In this document: positions 18,201 through 25,218 of the stretch, in pieces | How positions within the stretch are numbered: the first letter of the stretch is position 1 | Layout: every line of letters starts with the position of its first letter | NCBI RefSeq assembly: GCF_004349055.1 | Contig: NZ_SMKX01000067.1 | Coordinates: 1 to 40,852 of the forward strand | Direction of reading: 5' to 3' | Source of the DNA: Kribbella antibiotica | GTDB lineage: Bacteria; Actinomycetota; Actinomycetes; Propionibacteriales; Kribbellaceae | Length of the DNA stretch: 40,852 nt | Notes under the pieces: generated by a model | Databases searched by the model: none | Told to the model about the DNA's origin: nothing | What the model saw: the letters and a program-made list of their open reading frames with translations, nothing else | Program-made: the position numbers and the translations under genes

Positions 18201-19354
18201 AGTCGGACTGGCGCCGGGTGACCGGGCTGGAGCTGGCCAAGATCACGATGGTAAGCGGCGACTACGACGGCGACCGGCTGGAGGACATCGGCCTGCTGTA
18301 CGCCTCCGCGGAAGGCGATCGCGAGGTCTACACGCTGCACTCCACCGGGACCGCCTTCAACGACAAGGTGCAGACCTGGTCGGGTGAGGTCGGCGCGGTG
18401 ACCGGTCCGAAGTTCGACATCGAGCACCGGCAGTACGAGCTGGTCAACAAGAACAGCGGCAAGTGCCTGAACGTCGGCGGTAGCAGCACGGCCGACAACG
18501 CCCAGTTCATCCAGTACGGCTGTGTCGGGACTGCGCTGAACGAGCGCTTCCGGTTGATGCCGATCGCCGGAACCGACCAATACAGCATCCGGCCGGTACA
18601 CACCGCGATCGACAACGGTGCGGTCAAGTGCCTCAGCGCTTCCGGCGGAAGCTCGCAGGACGAGACGAACGCCGTACAGTCCACTTGCGGCGCCGGCCTC
18701 GGTGAACCACGAGCCTGGGAGCAGGTGACGTTCGACTACGTCGACGGCAGCGCCTACGAAACCGTTGTGCACCTACGATTCGCGCACAGCAACAAGTGCC
18801 TCGATGTCGCCGGAGCCTCGCTGGACAACAGCGCGCTGGTCCAGCAGAACGAGTGTGGCCAGTCGGCCAGCGAGCAGTGGATCCTGCGGCCGGCCTTCAA
18901 CGCCACCCAACTCGGCGGCAACGGCAGCACCAAGTACCGCGTCGACGCGGCAAGCAGCACAACCACCGTCCTCGAAGTACCGAAGTGCGTCACCGCGGCA
19001 ACCACCCAGGTCAAGATGGGCACCTGGTCAGCCACAAGCGCCTGCCAGAAATGGACGCTGAAGAGCCTCGGCGACGACATGTACAAACTCACCGACGGCA
19101 ACTCCAAACAGGTCCTGGACATCAAGGGCTGCTCGAAGTTGCCGCGAGCAACGACCATGATCTTCCCCGACAACACCACCGAGTGCCAGAAATGGCGCAT
19201 CGAGCCCACTCCCGGCGGCACCTACAGCATCATCTCCGTCAGCTCCGGCTTGTCGCTCGATGTCGCCGGTGGTGCCTCCACAACCGGCGCCGAGGTCATC
19301 AGCTGGTTCTACCACGGCGGCAAGGGGCAACGGTGGTCCCTCAAACCCCAGTAG
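15290..19354 (+). CDS. secreted DNRLRE/FG-GAP/ricin-lectin protein
   Basis: The GTG at 15290 has GGAG nine bases upstream and leads into MRVVEGMRRRRLSW plus a Sec signal ending near PTPAAA; ATGs at 15254 and 15308 are alternatives. The product is about 1354 residues. A DNRLRE-like beta region (about 285-480) is followed by Ig/fibronectin-like segments. Six FG-GAP/VCBS-type calcium loops follow (about 705-1000: DSNGDGRADV, DFDGDGRTDM, DVDGDGKDDI, DIDKDGKADL, DPDGNGRDDV, DYDGDRLEDI). Two or more ricin-type trefoils close it (1040-1354, with GKCLNVGG, KCLDVAG and Q-x-W units). Such proteins bind glycans at the surface. Position opposite the RHS gene suggests shared deployment. Confidence 0.85.
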   Translation: MRVVEGMRRRRLSWGAAMVVVAALLVSGPTQPTPAAAVETGYMTAPELASPEARAMATALRTGQQVELTDQRTETGQVYANPDGTKTMEQHSMPVRVRKGRDWIAPDPSLRLEDDGLIRPVATISPLVLSGGGNQNLVSIGKPGSQIRLGWPATLPKPVLSGNIATYPSVLPGVDLQITAEVDRFSQLLVVHTPEAAANPALATLSFPISADGLTLKVNPDGTTSGTDKNGKLVYTTDRPSMWDASSVEKPRFAKLGIRHVGGRFVITPDRKLLTDPAAKYPISIDPSISGTSVNYLHVNSNSSQADGWTYDRADPEAKVGPRYGEPANVYRSMFLMRTVSGAQAIAGSTILSAQFRITLDWSSSGTAKPVQLWNLTDLDTANKNLNWGTTTPSYWKSLLDTRSGAAWPAEKTLPMEFGEPDVSTALRTVVQNVANSRKPTISLGLRSPNEAATTEGQYHWKKFIPNSAALAVKYNTAPKMPKGLNLTRPKQCGTAAAPIPIQTAQPQWASVADDPDLGDNVTTTLQIKNSAGTVVHESAVGPTVSGAAFAWPETPVGKLSNGVVYSYTAFTKDAANASSPTTPACYFVIDTAAPAVPKIESTDFPDAADPVMEARKAGKVTFKPAGSETDIDEYVYGFQADALISRVKAAQDGSATIPITVHPDPVTGVPALRLYVRAVDRAGNSSGIRDAWELSAKSPTGPATTVRGDSNGDGRADVTAVLDHGFGRTGIWNVVSNGSAFYAGTMAWDTGEGAGFSLAKVKPVQGDFDGDGRTDMAVFRSGAGGRMWLYKLPSDGNEYQNPPAVWTTETATWQLSTARVVSGDVDGDGKDDIVVQNAGTGDNWQAQVFRAADDFAVPVNWVAATAGNTWSRSAPLIVDIDKDGKADLLSVRNLTGCRTAVDLYRSTGTAFAAATTIYDSGADGFCWDKSRFTVADPDGNGRDDVVALTENSPTDGTVVVFSSSGSTLAKSDWRRVTGLELAKITMVSGDYDGDRLEDIGLLYASAEGDREVYTLHSTGTAFNDKVQTWSGEVGAVTGPKFDIEHRQYELVNKNSGKCLNVGGSSTADNAQFIQYGCVGTALNERFRLMPIAGTDQYSIRPVHTAIDNGAVKCLSASGGSSQDETNAVQSTCGAGLGEPRAWEQVTFDYVDGSAYETVVHLRFAHSNKCLDVAGASLDNSALVQQNECGQSASEQWILRPAFNATQLGGNGSTKYRVDAASSTTTVLEVPKCVTAATTQVKMGTWSATSACQKWTLKSLGDDMYKLTDGNSKQVLDIKGCSKLPRATTMIFPDNTTECQKWRIEPTPGGTYSIISVSSGLSLDVAGGASTTGAEVISWFYHGGKGQRWSLKPQ

Positions 19355-19363
19355 GTACTGCGG

Positions 19364-19408
19364 TTTGTGGACTCTCGCTGCCGCTCTGTGGCATTGAGAG
19401 TCCACAAA
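19364..19408. terminator. strong terminator hairpin
   Basis: TTTGTGGACTCTC (19364-19376) and GAGAGTCCACAAA (19396-19408) are a perfect 13-base inverted repeat around a 19-base loop, starting nine bases after the stop of the lectin gene. The arms end in A/T, so it should work in both directions. Confidence 0.8.
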
Positions 19409-19432
19409 GAACCCGGTTGGCCTAGCGCTACG

Positions 19433-19640
19433 GATGCGGCCGGTCCGGTACGGCGGGGTGGTTGATCGCCGCACCGGACAAGCCGGACACGTTGTCTGTG
19501 GCTGGTCGCCGCGGCGGCCGCGTTACAGAAAGAGCTTGGCTGAGCCCGGCACGGGGTTGAGGTACTGGCGAGGTCAGCGGCCGCGTTCCCGCTGCTTGAG
19601 GTGCCCGCTATGGCTGAGGCCCAAGATCTCCGCTGAGTGG
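19433..19640 (-). repeat. dispersed intergenic repeat, copy B (inverted)
   Basis: Read on the minus strand this matches copy C from about 19990 to 20190: the CGGGAACGCG, CTCGCCAGTACCTCAA, CCAAGCTCTTT and GCGGCCGCCGCGGCGACCAG blocks occur in the same order. B and C thus form a long imperfect inverted repeat around roughly 350 bases. B is the most diverged copy at its inner end (near 19600-19640). Confidence 0.7.
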
Positions 19641-19888
19641 AAACTCCTGTGCGCCATTTGCAAAGAATGTTCCACCCAACGACCCCCGGGCGCCGCAGAC
19701 CGCGGGGTTGCCCGCTGCCCCCGGCCACCAGTCCTTGTCTCAGGCCACCACTGACGGCGTGGGCGGCGCGGGGTGAGCCGACAACCGGGGGCTTGAACAA
19801 GAAGTGGTGGGCGGGAACAGGTAATTACTTGTTCAAGCCCACCACCCAGCCGACGAACCCCCGGCAACTGGACAGCGCCGCGACGGAA
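19641..19888. other. non-coding spacer between inverted repeat copies
   Basis: No credible gene is seen. It is C/G-rich with a less GC-rich patch (19660-19675) and the strong hairpin at 19789-19845. Confidence 0.5.
19789..19845. repeat. nested inverted repeats with two alternative pairings
   Basis: GGGCTTGAACAAG (19789-19801) pairs perfectly with CTTGTTCAAGCCC (19828-19840). Within the loop, GTGGTGGGC (19804-19812) pairs perfectly with GCCCACCAC (19837-19845). The two stems share 19837-19840 and so exclude one another. No gene follows closely, so its role is unknown. Confidence 0.65.
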
Positions 19889-19889
19889 A

Positions 19890-20206
19890 AGGGGCAACCA
19901 GCGAGGCGGCCAGGGTCAGCCGGGCACGGCAGGACCCCAGCTCTCCTTGCCAGCGCTTTTCACCACAGCGGAGAGTCACTTTCAAGGCCTCCCCGCTACC
20001 GGCCGCAACCATAGCGAGCACCTCAATCGGCGGGAACGCGATCGCCGACCTCGCCAGTACCTCAACCACCCGCCGGCCCCAGCCAAGCTCTTTATGTAAC
20101 GCGGCCGCCGCGGCGACCAGCCCCAGACAACGTGTCCGGCTTGTCCGGTGCGGCGACCAGCCACAAGCCGTACCGGACCGGCCGCATCCCAGGGATACCC
20201 CAGCCG
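19890..20206 (+). repeat. dispersed intergenic repeat, copy C
   Basis: Direct-orientation counterpart of copy A and inverted counterpart of copy B. It holds an internal duplication of the CGGCGACCAGCC block (about 20112-20124 and 20151-20163) with a GTGTCCGGCTTGTCCGG insert that copy B shares and copy A lacks. It ends 13 bases before the stop of the TetR gene, so that gene may read into it. Confidence 0.7.
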
Positions 20207-20218
20207 GGCGGCGGCGAA

Positions 20219-20812
20219 TTAACCGAGCCCGTTGCGCAGAGCGTCGTACAGGCTCTCCAAGCGAACCCGGTGGTCGACAGCAACAGCATCCAGCGGCTCA
20301 CCGGCTAGGCGGCGGCTGGCGGTGTCGACCACAACAGTGGTGTAGCCGGCGACGAAGAACGCGGCGAGCAGCGGCGCGGTCTCGGTCGGCGGTAGTTCGC
20401 GGGTGAGGGCCTGCTGGAGACTAGCGGCGATCTCGCGGGCCCGGTTGGCCAAAGCGGGCGACTCGGCGACGGTCTGGAAGAACGGCACCGACCGGGGATC
20501 GAGACCGGACAGCGGATGCCCAGCGTCGGCGAGCTCGAGCGTCAACCGGTGGAGGAGGTCGACAGCGTTGCCGGGCTTTCGGAGAGCAGCGACGAGGAGG
20601 TCTTCGGCTTCGTCCTGGCGATCGAGGAAGAGGTCTTCCTTGCGCGGGAAGTGTTTGAAGACGGTGACGCTGGAGAGGCCGGCCGCCTTGGCGATGTCGG
20701 CGACCGTGACGGCGTCGAAGCCGTGCTCGAGGAACAGGCCGCCGGCGACCTCGGCGATCTTCGCCCGCGTCTGTGGGCCACCACGACTTCCGGTCCTCGG
20801 CATGCGCGCCAT
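20219..20812 (-). CDS. TetR-family transcriptional regulator
   Basis: The 197-residue product has an N-terminal TetR helix-turn-helix (residues 15-60: IAEVAGGLFLEHGFDAVTVA, then AAGLSSVTVFKHFPRKEDL) and a ligand domain ending in an amphipathic helix. An ATG at 20803 is an alternative start. It is divergent from a DHA2 efflux pump 46 bases away, with an inverted repeat between them, the usual layout for a drug-responsive repressor of its own pump. Confidence 0.88.
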   Translation of the reverse strand: MARMPRTGSRGGPQTRAKIAEVAGGLFLEHGFDAVTVADIAKAAGLSSVTVFKHFPRKEDLFLDRQDEAEDLLVAALRKPGNAVDLLHRLTLELADAGHPLSGLDPRSVPFFQTVAESPALANRAREIAASLQQALTRELPPTETAPLLAAFFVAGYTTVVVDTASRRLAGEPLDAVAVDHRVRLESLYDALRNGLG

Positions 20813-20827
20813 CCTCTCATGGTTGTG

Positions 20828-20856
20828 TCACTAAACTTAGTGAGTTAACTTAGTGA
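20828..20856. promoter_or_regulatory. TetR operator between regulator and efflux gene
   Basis: TCACTAA (20828-20834) and TTAGTGA (20837-20843) form an inverted repeat with a two-base centre. A third TTAGTGA (20850-20856) follows in direct orientation after a palindromic AGTTAACT (20843-20850). The block covers the GTG at 20853, which favours ATG 20859 as the pump start and suggests repression at or near the transcription start. Confidence 0.7.
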
Positions 20857-20858
20857 CT

Positions 20859-22292
20859 ATGATCATCACACACTCCCCCGGATCGCTGCGTCAGGCGCGG
20901 GTCGCCCTGGCCGGCCTGTCCGCCGTCTTCCTCTTCGAGATGCTCGACAACTCGATCCTCAACGTCGCGCTGCCCACGATCGGCCGCGAGCTGAACGCGT
21001 CGACCACGCAGCTGCAGTGGGTCACCGGCGCGTACGGCGTCGTGTTCGGCGGGCTGATGCTGGTCTTCGGAGCGCTCGCCGACCGCTCCGGCCGGCGCCG
21101 GATGATGCTGATCGGGCTCGTCCTGCTCGCCGTGGCCAGCCTGGCGACTGCATTCGTGACCACGACCGAGCAGCTGATCGCCGTCCGGGTCGCGATGGGA
21201 ATCGCGGCAGCAATGACCACGCCTGGATCGATGGCGTTGGCGTTCCGGCTGTTCAGCGAGGATTCGCTCCGCGCCCGCGCCTTCAACCTGATCTCCACGG
21301 TCGGTCTGGTCGGTCTCGCGATCGGTCCGACAGCCGGTGGATTCGTCCTCTCCTTCGCGCCCTGGCAGGTGCTGCTGCTGGTGAACGTGCCGATCGCCGC
21401 GCTGGCGTTCATCGGTATCCGCACCGGTATCGCCGACGACGACCCGGCCGAGCTGCATCGCGATCCGGTCGACATCGCAGGCGCCGTACTGGGTACGGCG
21501 ACGATCGTGCTCGCGCTCGTCGCGCCGACGTTCTTCGTCGAGAAGGGCGCTCACGCCTGGCAGCCCTGGGTGACCACCACTCTGGTCGTCGTGGCGATCG
21601 TTCTCTTCGTCATGCGCGAGCGTTCAGCGCCGCACCCGCTGCTCGATCTCAAGCTCATCGCCCGCCCGCTCGTCGCCAGCGGCCTCGCCTACAAGGCGGC
21701 TTCCGGTCTGGCCACCGCCGGTCTCGGCTACATGGTCACCCTGCAACTGCAGCTCGACTGGGGCTGGTCCCCGGCGCTCACCGCGATCGGGCTGCTGCCA
21801 CAGGTCGTCGTACTGATTGCCGGCGGTGCCATCGTCAGCCCGTTCGTGAAGCGGGTCGGCCTCGAGAATTCCGCCTGGATGAGCTCGGCCATGGTCGTCC
21901 TCGGCCTCGCCGTCTACGCCACCCTCGGCCGCCTCGGCTACATCTGGGTCGCCTTGGCGCTCGTCTTGGTCTCCGCCGGCATGCGTGTGGTCGGCGTCGT
22001 CGCCGGTACGAACGTCCTTCGCGGCCTGCCCGAGAACCGCTCCACGATCGGCGCGGCCCTCGTCGACACCGCCTCGCAGGTCACCACCGGTATCGGCATC
22101 GCCGCCACCGGAACGATCCTCGCCGCGATGTTCACCGGCAGCATCGCGGCCGCGAACTGGAGCGCTCAACAGACTTCCCAGTTCGAGACGGCGATTACGG
22201 TCGCGGCCGGAAGTCTCACCGTCGTCTCCGCAGCCCTGGTCAGCTGGGCCTACCTCCGCACACGCGGCGTACTGCATGCCGAGAGCAACTAA
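20859..22292 (+). CDS. MFS efflux transporter, DHA2 (EmrB/QacA) type
   Basis: The product is about 477 residues from ATG 20859 (GTG 20853 is possible) with roughly 14 hydrophobic segments. DHA2 marks are visible: LDNSILNVALPTIGRELNAS in helix 1, QWVTGAYGVVFGGLML, the loop motif GALADRSGRRRMMLIG, and the motif C-like TVGLVGLAIGPTAGG. It should export drugs or metabolites by proton antiport under control of the divergent TetR. No ribosome site is visible, which fits a leaderless or near-leaderless message. Confidence 0.9.
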   Translation: MIITHSPGSLRQARVALAGLSAVFLFEMLDNSILNVALPTIGRELNASTTQLQWVTGAYGVVFGGLMLVFGALADRSGRRRMMLIGLVLLAVASLATAFVTTTEQLIAVRVAMGIAAAMTTPGSMALAFRLFSEDSLRARAFNLISTVGLVGLAIGPTAGGFVLSFAPWQVLLLVNVPIAALAFIGIRTGIADDDPAELHRDPVDIAGAVLGTATIVLALVAPTFFVEKGAHAWQPWVTTTLVVVAIVLFVMRERSAPHPLLDLKLIARPLVASGLAYKAASGLATAGLGYMVTLQLQLDWGWSPALTAIGLLPQVVVLIAGGAIVSPFVKRVGLENSAWMSSAMVVLGLAVYATLGRLGYIWVALALVLVSAGMRVVGVVAGTNVLRGLPENRSTIGAALVDTASQVTTGIGIAATGTILAAMFTGSIAAANWSAQQTSQFETAITVAAGSLTVVSAALVSWAYLRTRGVLHAESN

Positions 22293-22387
22293 ATCTCCGG
22301 GTCGGCGTAACCGGCTGCCCTGCAGCGTCGTTGTCCACTTGCAGTCCAGGAACGTGCTGCACGGATACGCCTTTGTAGGGACGTGCT

Positions 22388-22600
22388 GTGCGCCGACTGT
22401 TCACCGAAGTCATTCATTGCACTCGCTGCGCCAGAAGGATCTGGCGCTGGAGCCCCGAGTATCGCTGGGTGATGCTGACCACTGCGGACGGAGAGAGCCC
22501 CGCGGTCACCTGCCTCGACTGCCCGCCTGATGACGGACTAGCTGACCAGACCGTGGCGGTAAGCGTGGACGACGGCTTGGACGCGGTCCCGGAGGCCTAG
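22388..22600 (+). CDS. small CxxC protein of unknown function
   Basis: This GTG-started frame encodes 70 residues with CTRC near the N terminus and CLDC near residue 43, which could bind one zinc ion as a small ribbon. I recognise no family. Its last 63 bases overlap the 3' end of the response regulator convergently, and no good ribosome site is seen. The two CxxC pairs and codon use are the only support. Confidence 0.4.
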   Translation: MRRLFTEVIHCTRCARRIWRWSPEYRWVMLTTADGESPAVTCLDCPPDDGLADQTVAVSVDDGLDAVPEA

Positions 22601-23191
22601 CTTCGCCAGGATTCGGGAGACATACGTCTTCACCGTCTCCTGGCTGATGACGAGGGCGGCCGCGATCTCGGTGTTCGACAACCCATCCGCAATCAGCCGA
22701 AGCACTTCAAGCTCTCGCGGTGTCAGCGGGCTGTCGGCCGGGGTGATGCGGGCCGGGCGGATCCGGTCGGCGTAGCGGCCCACCAGTTGGCGAGTGACCT
22801 CGGGCGCAAGCAGGGCAGCACCGCTGGCAACAGTGCGGATCCCGTTGAGAAGCTGGGCAGGCGGAGCGTCCTTCAGCAGGAACCCACTGGCACCAGCGCG
22901 AAGAGCTTCATACACATACTCATCCAGATTGAACGTAGTCACGACCAGCACCTTGACCGGATTCTCGACCCCGTCACCGGCGAGCAGTCGCGTCGCCTCG
23001 ATCCCGTCCAGGATCGGCATCCGCACGTCCATCACGACAACATCCGGGTTCACCTGCGCGGCAAGCTCGACCGCGGCCCGGCCGTCACCACACTCGCCGA
23101 CCACTTCGAGATCGGGTTGCGCGTCGATGATCGTGGCGAAGCCGGTCCGGATCAACGCCTGGTCGTCGCACACGAGCACTCGCACGGTCAT
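22538..23191 (-). CDS. NarL/LuxR-type response regulator
   Basis: The 217-residue product has a receiver domain (1-120) with acidic residues D9/D10, phosphoacceptor D55 in VVVMDVRMP, a Thr in VVTTF and Lys in FLLKDAPP. A linker leads to a LuxR helix-turn-helix (about 150-215: LTPRELEVLRLIADGLSNTE, then VKTYVSRILAKL). The ATG overlaps the TGA of the kinase (ATGA), so the two are coupled. The target genes are unknown; the CPBP protease upstream is in the same unit. Confidence 0.92.
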   Translation of the reverse strand: MTVRVLVCDDQALIRTGFATIIDAQPDLEVVGECGDGRAAVELAAQVNPDVVVMDVRMPILDGIEATRLLAGDGVENPVKVLVVTTFNLDEYVYEALRAGASGFLLKDAPPAQLLNGIRTVASGAALLAPEVTRQLVGRYADRIRPARITPADSPLTPRELEVLRLIADGLSNTEIAAALVISQETVKTYVSRILAKLGLRDRVQAVVHAYRHGLVS

Positions 23192-24327
23192 GCTGTTCCC
23201 CCAGCCGGAATCCGAGCCTGTACGACGAATCCACCGTCTCGAGCGCCTGCGGTGAACTCACCGCCGAGCACCTCGACACGTTCCCGCAGGCCGGTCAGAC
23301 CTCGACCACTGCCACCCGGTGACGTGCTGCCGACACCAGCGCTGGTTCGGATCTCCACACTGAGCTCCCGTTCGCCGTACCGGACAAGGACCGTCGTACG
23401 GCTACCGCGTGCGTGTTTGAGCGCATTGGTCAAAGCTTCCTGCATCACCCGGTACGCCGTGACTTCCGCGCTGCCGGCCACTGCCATCGGCTCGCCTTCT
23501 TCGGTGAACTCGACCGGCTGACCGGCCTGCCGGGTCTGTTCGACCAGCGCGGCGAGCTCGCCGACCGAGGGCGTCCGCGGTTCGGTGCCGTGGTCCGGGT
23601 TGAGAACGTCGAGCAGGTGGCGCAGGTCCGAGATCGCGCGCCGGCCGGTGTCGGTGATCGCGTTCAGGCTGTCATCGAGGCGTTCCGGCGCGGCGGTCAG
23701 ATAGCGGGCCGCCTCGGCCTGGACCACCATCGCGGTCACGTGGTGAGTGACGATGTCGTGCAGGTCGCGGGCGATCAGGCTGCGTTCGGTACTGCGGGTT
23801 GTCTCGGCGATGTGCTGTCGGCGCTCGACCTCGGCGGCCCGGGTCAGCCGGACCCACGAACCGATGCCCCAGGCAACAACCAGTGCCAGGTAGAAGGTGA
23901 TGTATCCGGCAACGCCTTCGGTTGAGCCTCGACTGTCGAGCGCGAACGCGAATCCCACATAGGCAACCGAGGCGCCCACCATCGTCGTACGGCGGTATTG
24001 CGCCAAATGCACCGCCGTGCTGACCAGCGCGATCGGAAGCGCGGACCCAGCGACCGTATGGAAACCGACGAGCTGATCGATCGCGAACCCACCCGCAGTC
24101 AGGACCAGAGTGACGATCGGCCAGCGACGGCGGACTGCCAGCGGCAGGCATTCGAGGGCGATCACCCCCAGAGCGAGCGCGTCCATCGGCCTGCTCGGCA
24201 GGTTGCCCACCTGAGTTCCGTGCCCGCGCAGAGCCGGGAGGACCGAGATGAGCACCAAGACGATCGCCAGCGCCAGGTCCCGGACCATGACGTCGGACTG
24301 ACGCCACCGCTCCCGGATATCGATCAC
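23188..24327 (-). CDS. HisKA_3 sensor histidine kinase
   Basis: A GTG at 24327 overlaps the TGA of the CPBP gene (GTGA), which sets the start and gives 379 residues; the longer open frame is a shadow. About five membrane helices occupy residues 15-165. The dimerisation/phospho-acceptor box reads LIARDLHDIVTHHVTAMVVQ, typical of NarL-type partners, and the ATPase has ALTNALKHARG and a GRGLTGLRERV G-box. No extracellular sensor domain is seen, so sensing is probably within the membrane, as in cell-envelope stress kinases (family inference). Confidence 0.9.
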   Translation of the reverse strand: MIDIRERWRQSDVMVRDLALAIVLVLISVLPALRGHGTQVGNLPSRPMDALALGVIALECLPLAVRRRWPIVTLVLTAGGFAIDQLVGFHTVAGSALPIALVSTAVHLAQYRRTTMVGASVAYVGFAFALDSRGSTEGVAGYITFYLALVVAWGIGSWVRLTRAAEVERRQHIAETTRSTERSLIARDLHDIVTHHVTAMVVQAEAARYLTAAPERLDDSLNAITDTGRRAISDLRHLLDVLNPDHGTEPRTPSVGELAALVEQTRQAGQPVEFTEEGEPMAVAGSAEVTAYRVMQEALTNALKHARGSRTTVLVRYGERELSVEIRTSAGVGSTSPGGSGRGLTGLRERVEVLGGEFTAGARDGGFVVQARIPAGGTA

Positions 24328-25142
24328 GGGACGAGGGTAGCGGTGCGGCGGCGGGGCGCCAGCAGTTGACCGCGGCGCTTGGCCAGCCAGATGAAAGCGA
24401 TCGTGACGATCAGCCCGGCGGCGACCGAGTAGACGCTCGCCTCGGGCCCGAACTCCCCACCGGTCAGTGCGGCTGGACCGGACAGTACGCCGTCCAGCAG
24501 TCCCTCGGGCGCGGCCTTGCCGGAGATCTGGGTGCCGAAGATGCCGCCCTCCGCGTAGTTCCAGGCGAAATGCATGCCGATCGGGACCCAGAGGTTGCGG
24601 GTTGCGATGTAGGCCGCACCGAGCATTCCGCCGGCCTCGATGGCGATCGCGATCGCGCCCCACAGGGTCGCATGCGGGTTGAGCAGGTGCGACAGGCCGA
24701 ACAGACCCGCGGTGAGCCCCAGAGCGCCGTACGAGCCTAGTCGTCCTTCGATGATCCTCAGGAGCACGCCGCGATAGAGCAGTTCTTCTGTGACGGCAGC
24801 GGCCGCGGTGAAACCGAACAGTGCGATCGCACCGGTCAATGAACCGAAGCCGGCCACGTGATAGTCGCCGAGTAGCGCCAGGTTGAGGATGACTGCGGTG
24901 AACATGACCAAGCCGATCAGCAGCCCGCGGCCAACCGCGGCGGCTGCCCCCCGCCAGTTCAGCTCGGCCACCTCGCGACGCTCGGTCCGTCGTACGACCC
25001 AGCGATAGCCCAGCAGGGCCAGCGCTGCAGTCGCGAACCCCAGGAGGAGCGTCAGCGGGGTGTTCCAGTTGGCGGCGGTGATGAGCTGGCTGCCGAGTAG
25101 CGAGATGAGAACCACGACGGCGAACTGCTTGACCAGTCGCAT
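24324..25142 (-). CDS. CPBP-family intramembrane glutamic protease
   Basis: ATG 25142 has GGAG seven bases upstream and gives 272 residues. About eight membrane helices carry the family motifs: EELLYRG (EExxxR), FGLSH in the next helix, and GMHFAWN in the last catalytic helix. CPBP (Abi/Rce1-like) proteins cleave or process membrane substrates and include bacteriocin self-immunity proteins. It is the first gene of a coupled operon with a histidine kinase and regulator, so it may act with or on the kinase (inference). Confidence 0.88.
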   Translation of the reverse strand: MRLVKQFAVVVLISLLGSQLITAANWNTPLTLLLGFATAALALLGYRWVVRRTERREVAELNWRGAAAAVGRGLLIGLVMFTAVILNLALLGDYHVAGFGSLTGAIALFGFTAAAAVTEELLYRGVLLRIIEGRLGSYGALGLTAGLFGLSHLLNPHATLWGAIAIAIEAGGMLGAAYIATRNLWVPIGMHFAWNYAEGGIFGTQISGKAAPEGLLDGVLSGPAALTGGEFGPEASVYSVAAGLIVTIAFIWLAKRRGQLLAPRRRTATLVP

Positions 25143-25163
25143 GACGACTCCTTCGCGAGTGTT

Positions 25164-25182
25164 CCGCAGCCCGGTGCTGCGG
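25164..25182. terminator. small hairpin between lipoprotein and CPBP genes
   Basis: CCGCAGC and GCTGCGG are 7-base arms around five bases. It could end the lipoprotein transcript or sit in the CPBP leader. Confidence 0.3.
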
Positions 25183-25218
25183 TGTCTCAAACGCTATGGA
25201 TTCGCCGCCTCGAAATCG

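Noticed and set aside
24328..24663. N-terminal extension of the histidine kinase
   Set aside because: It is Arg/Gly/His-rich sequence from the CPBP gene in another frame; the GTG at 24327 overlaps the CPBP stop.
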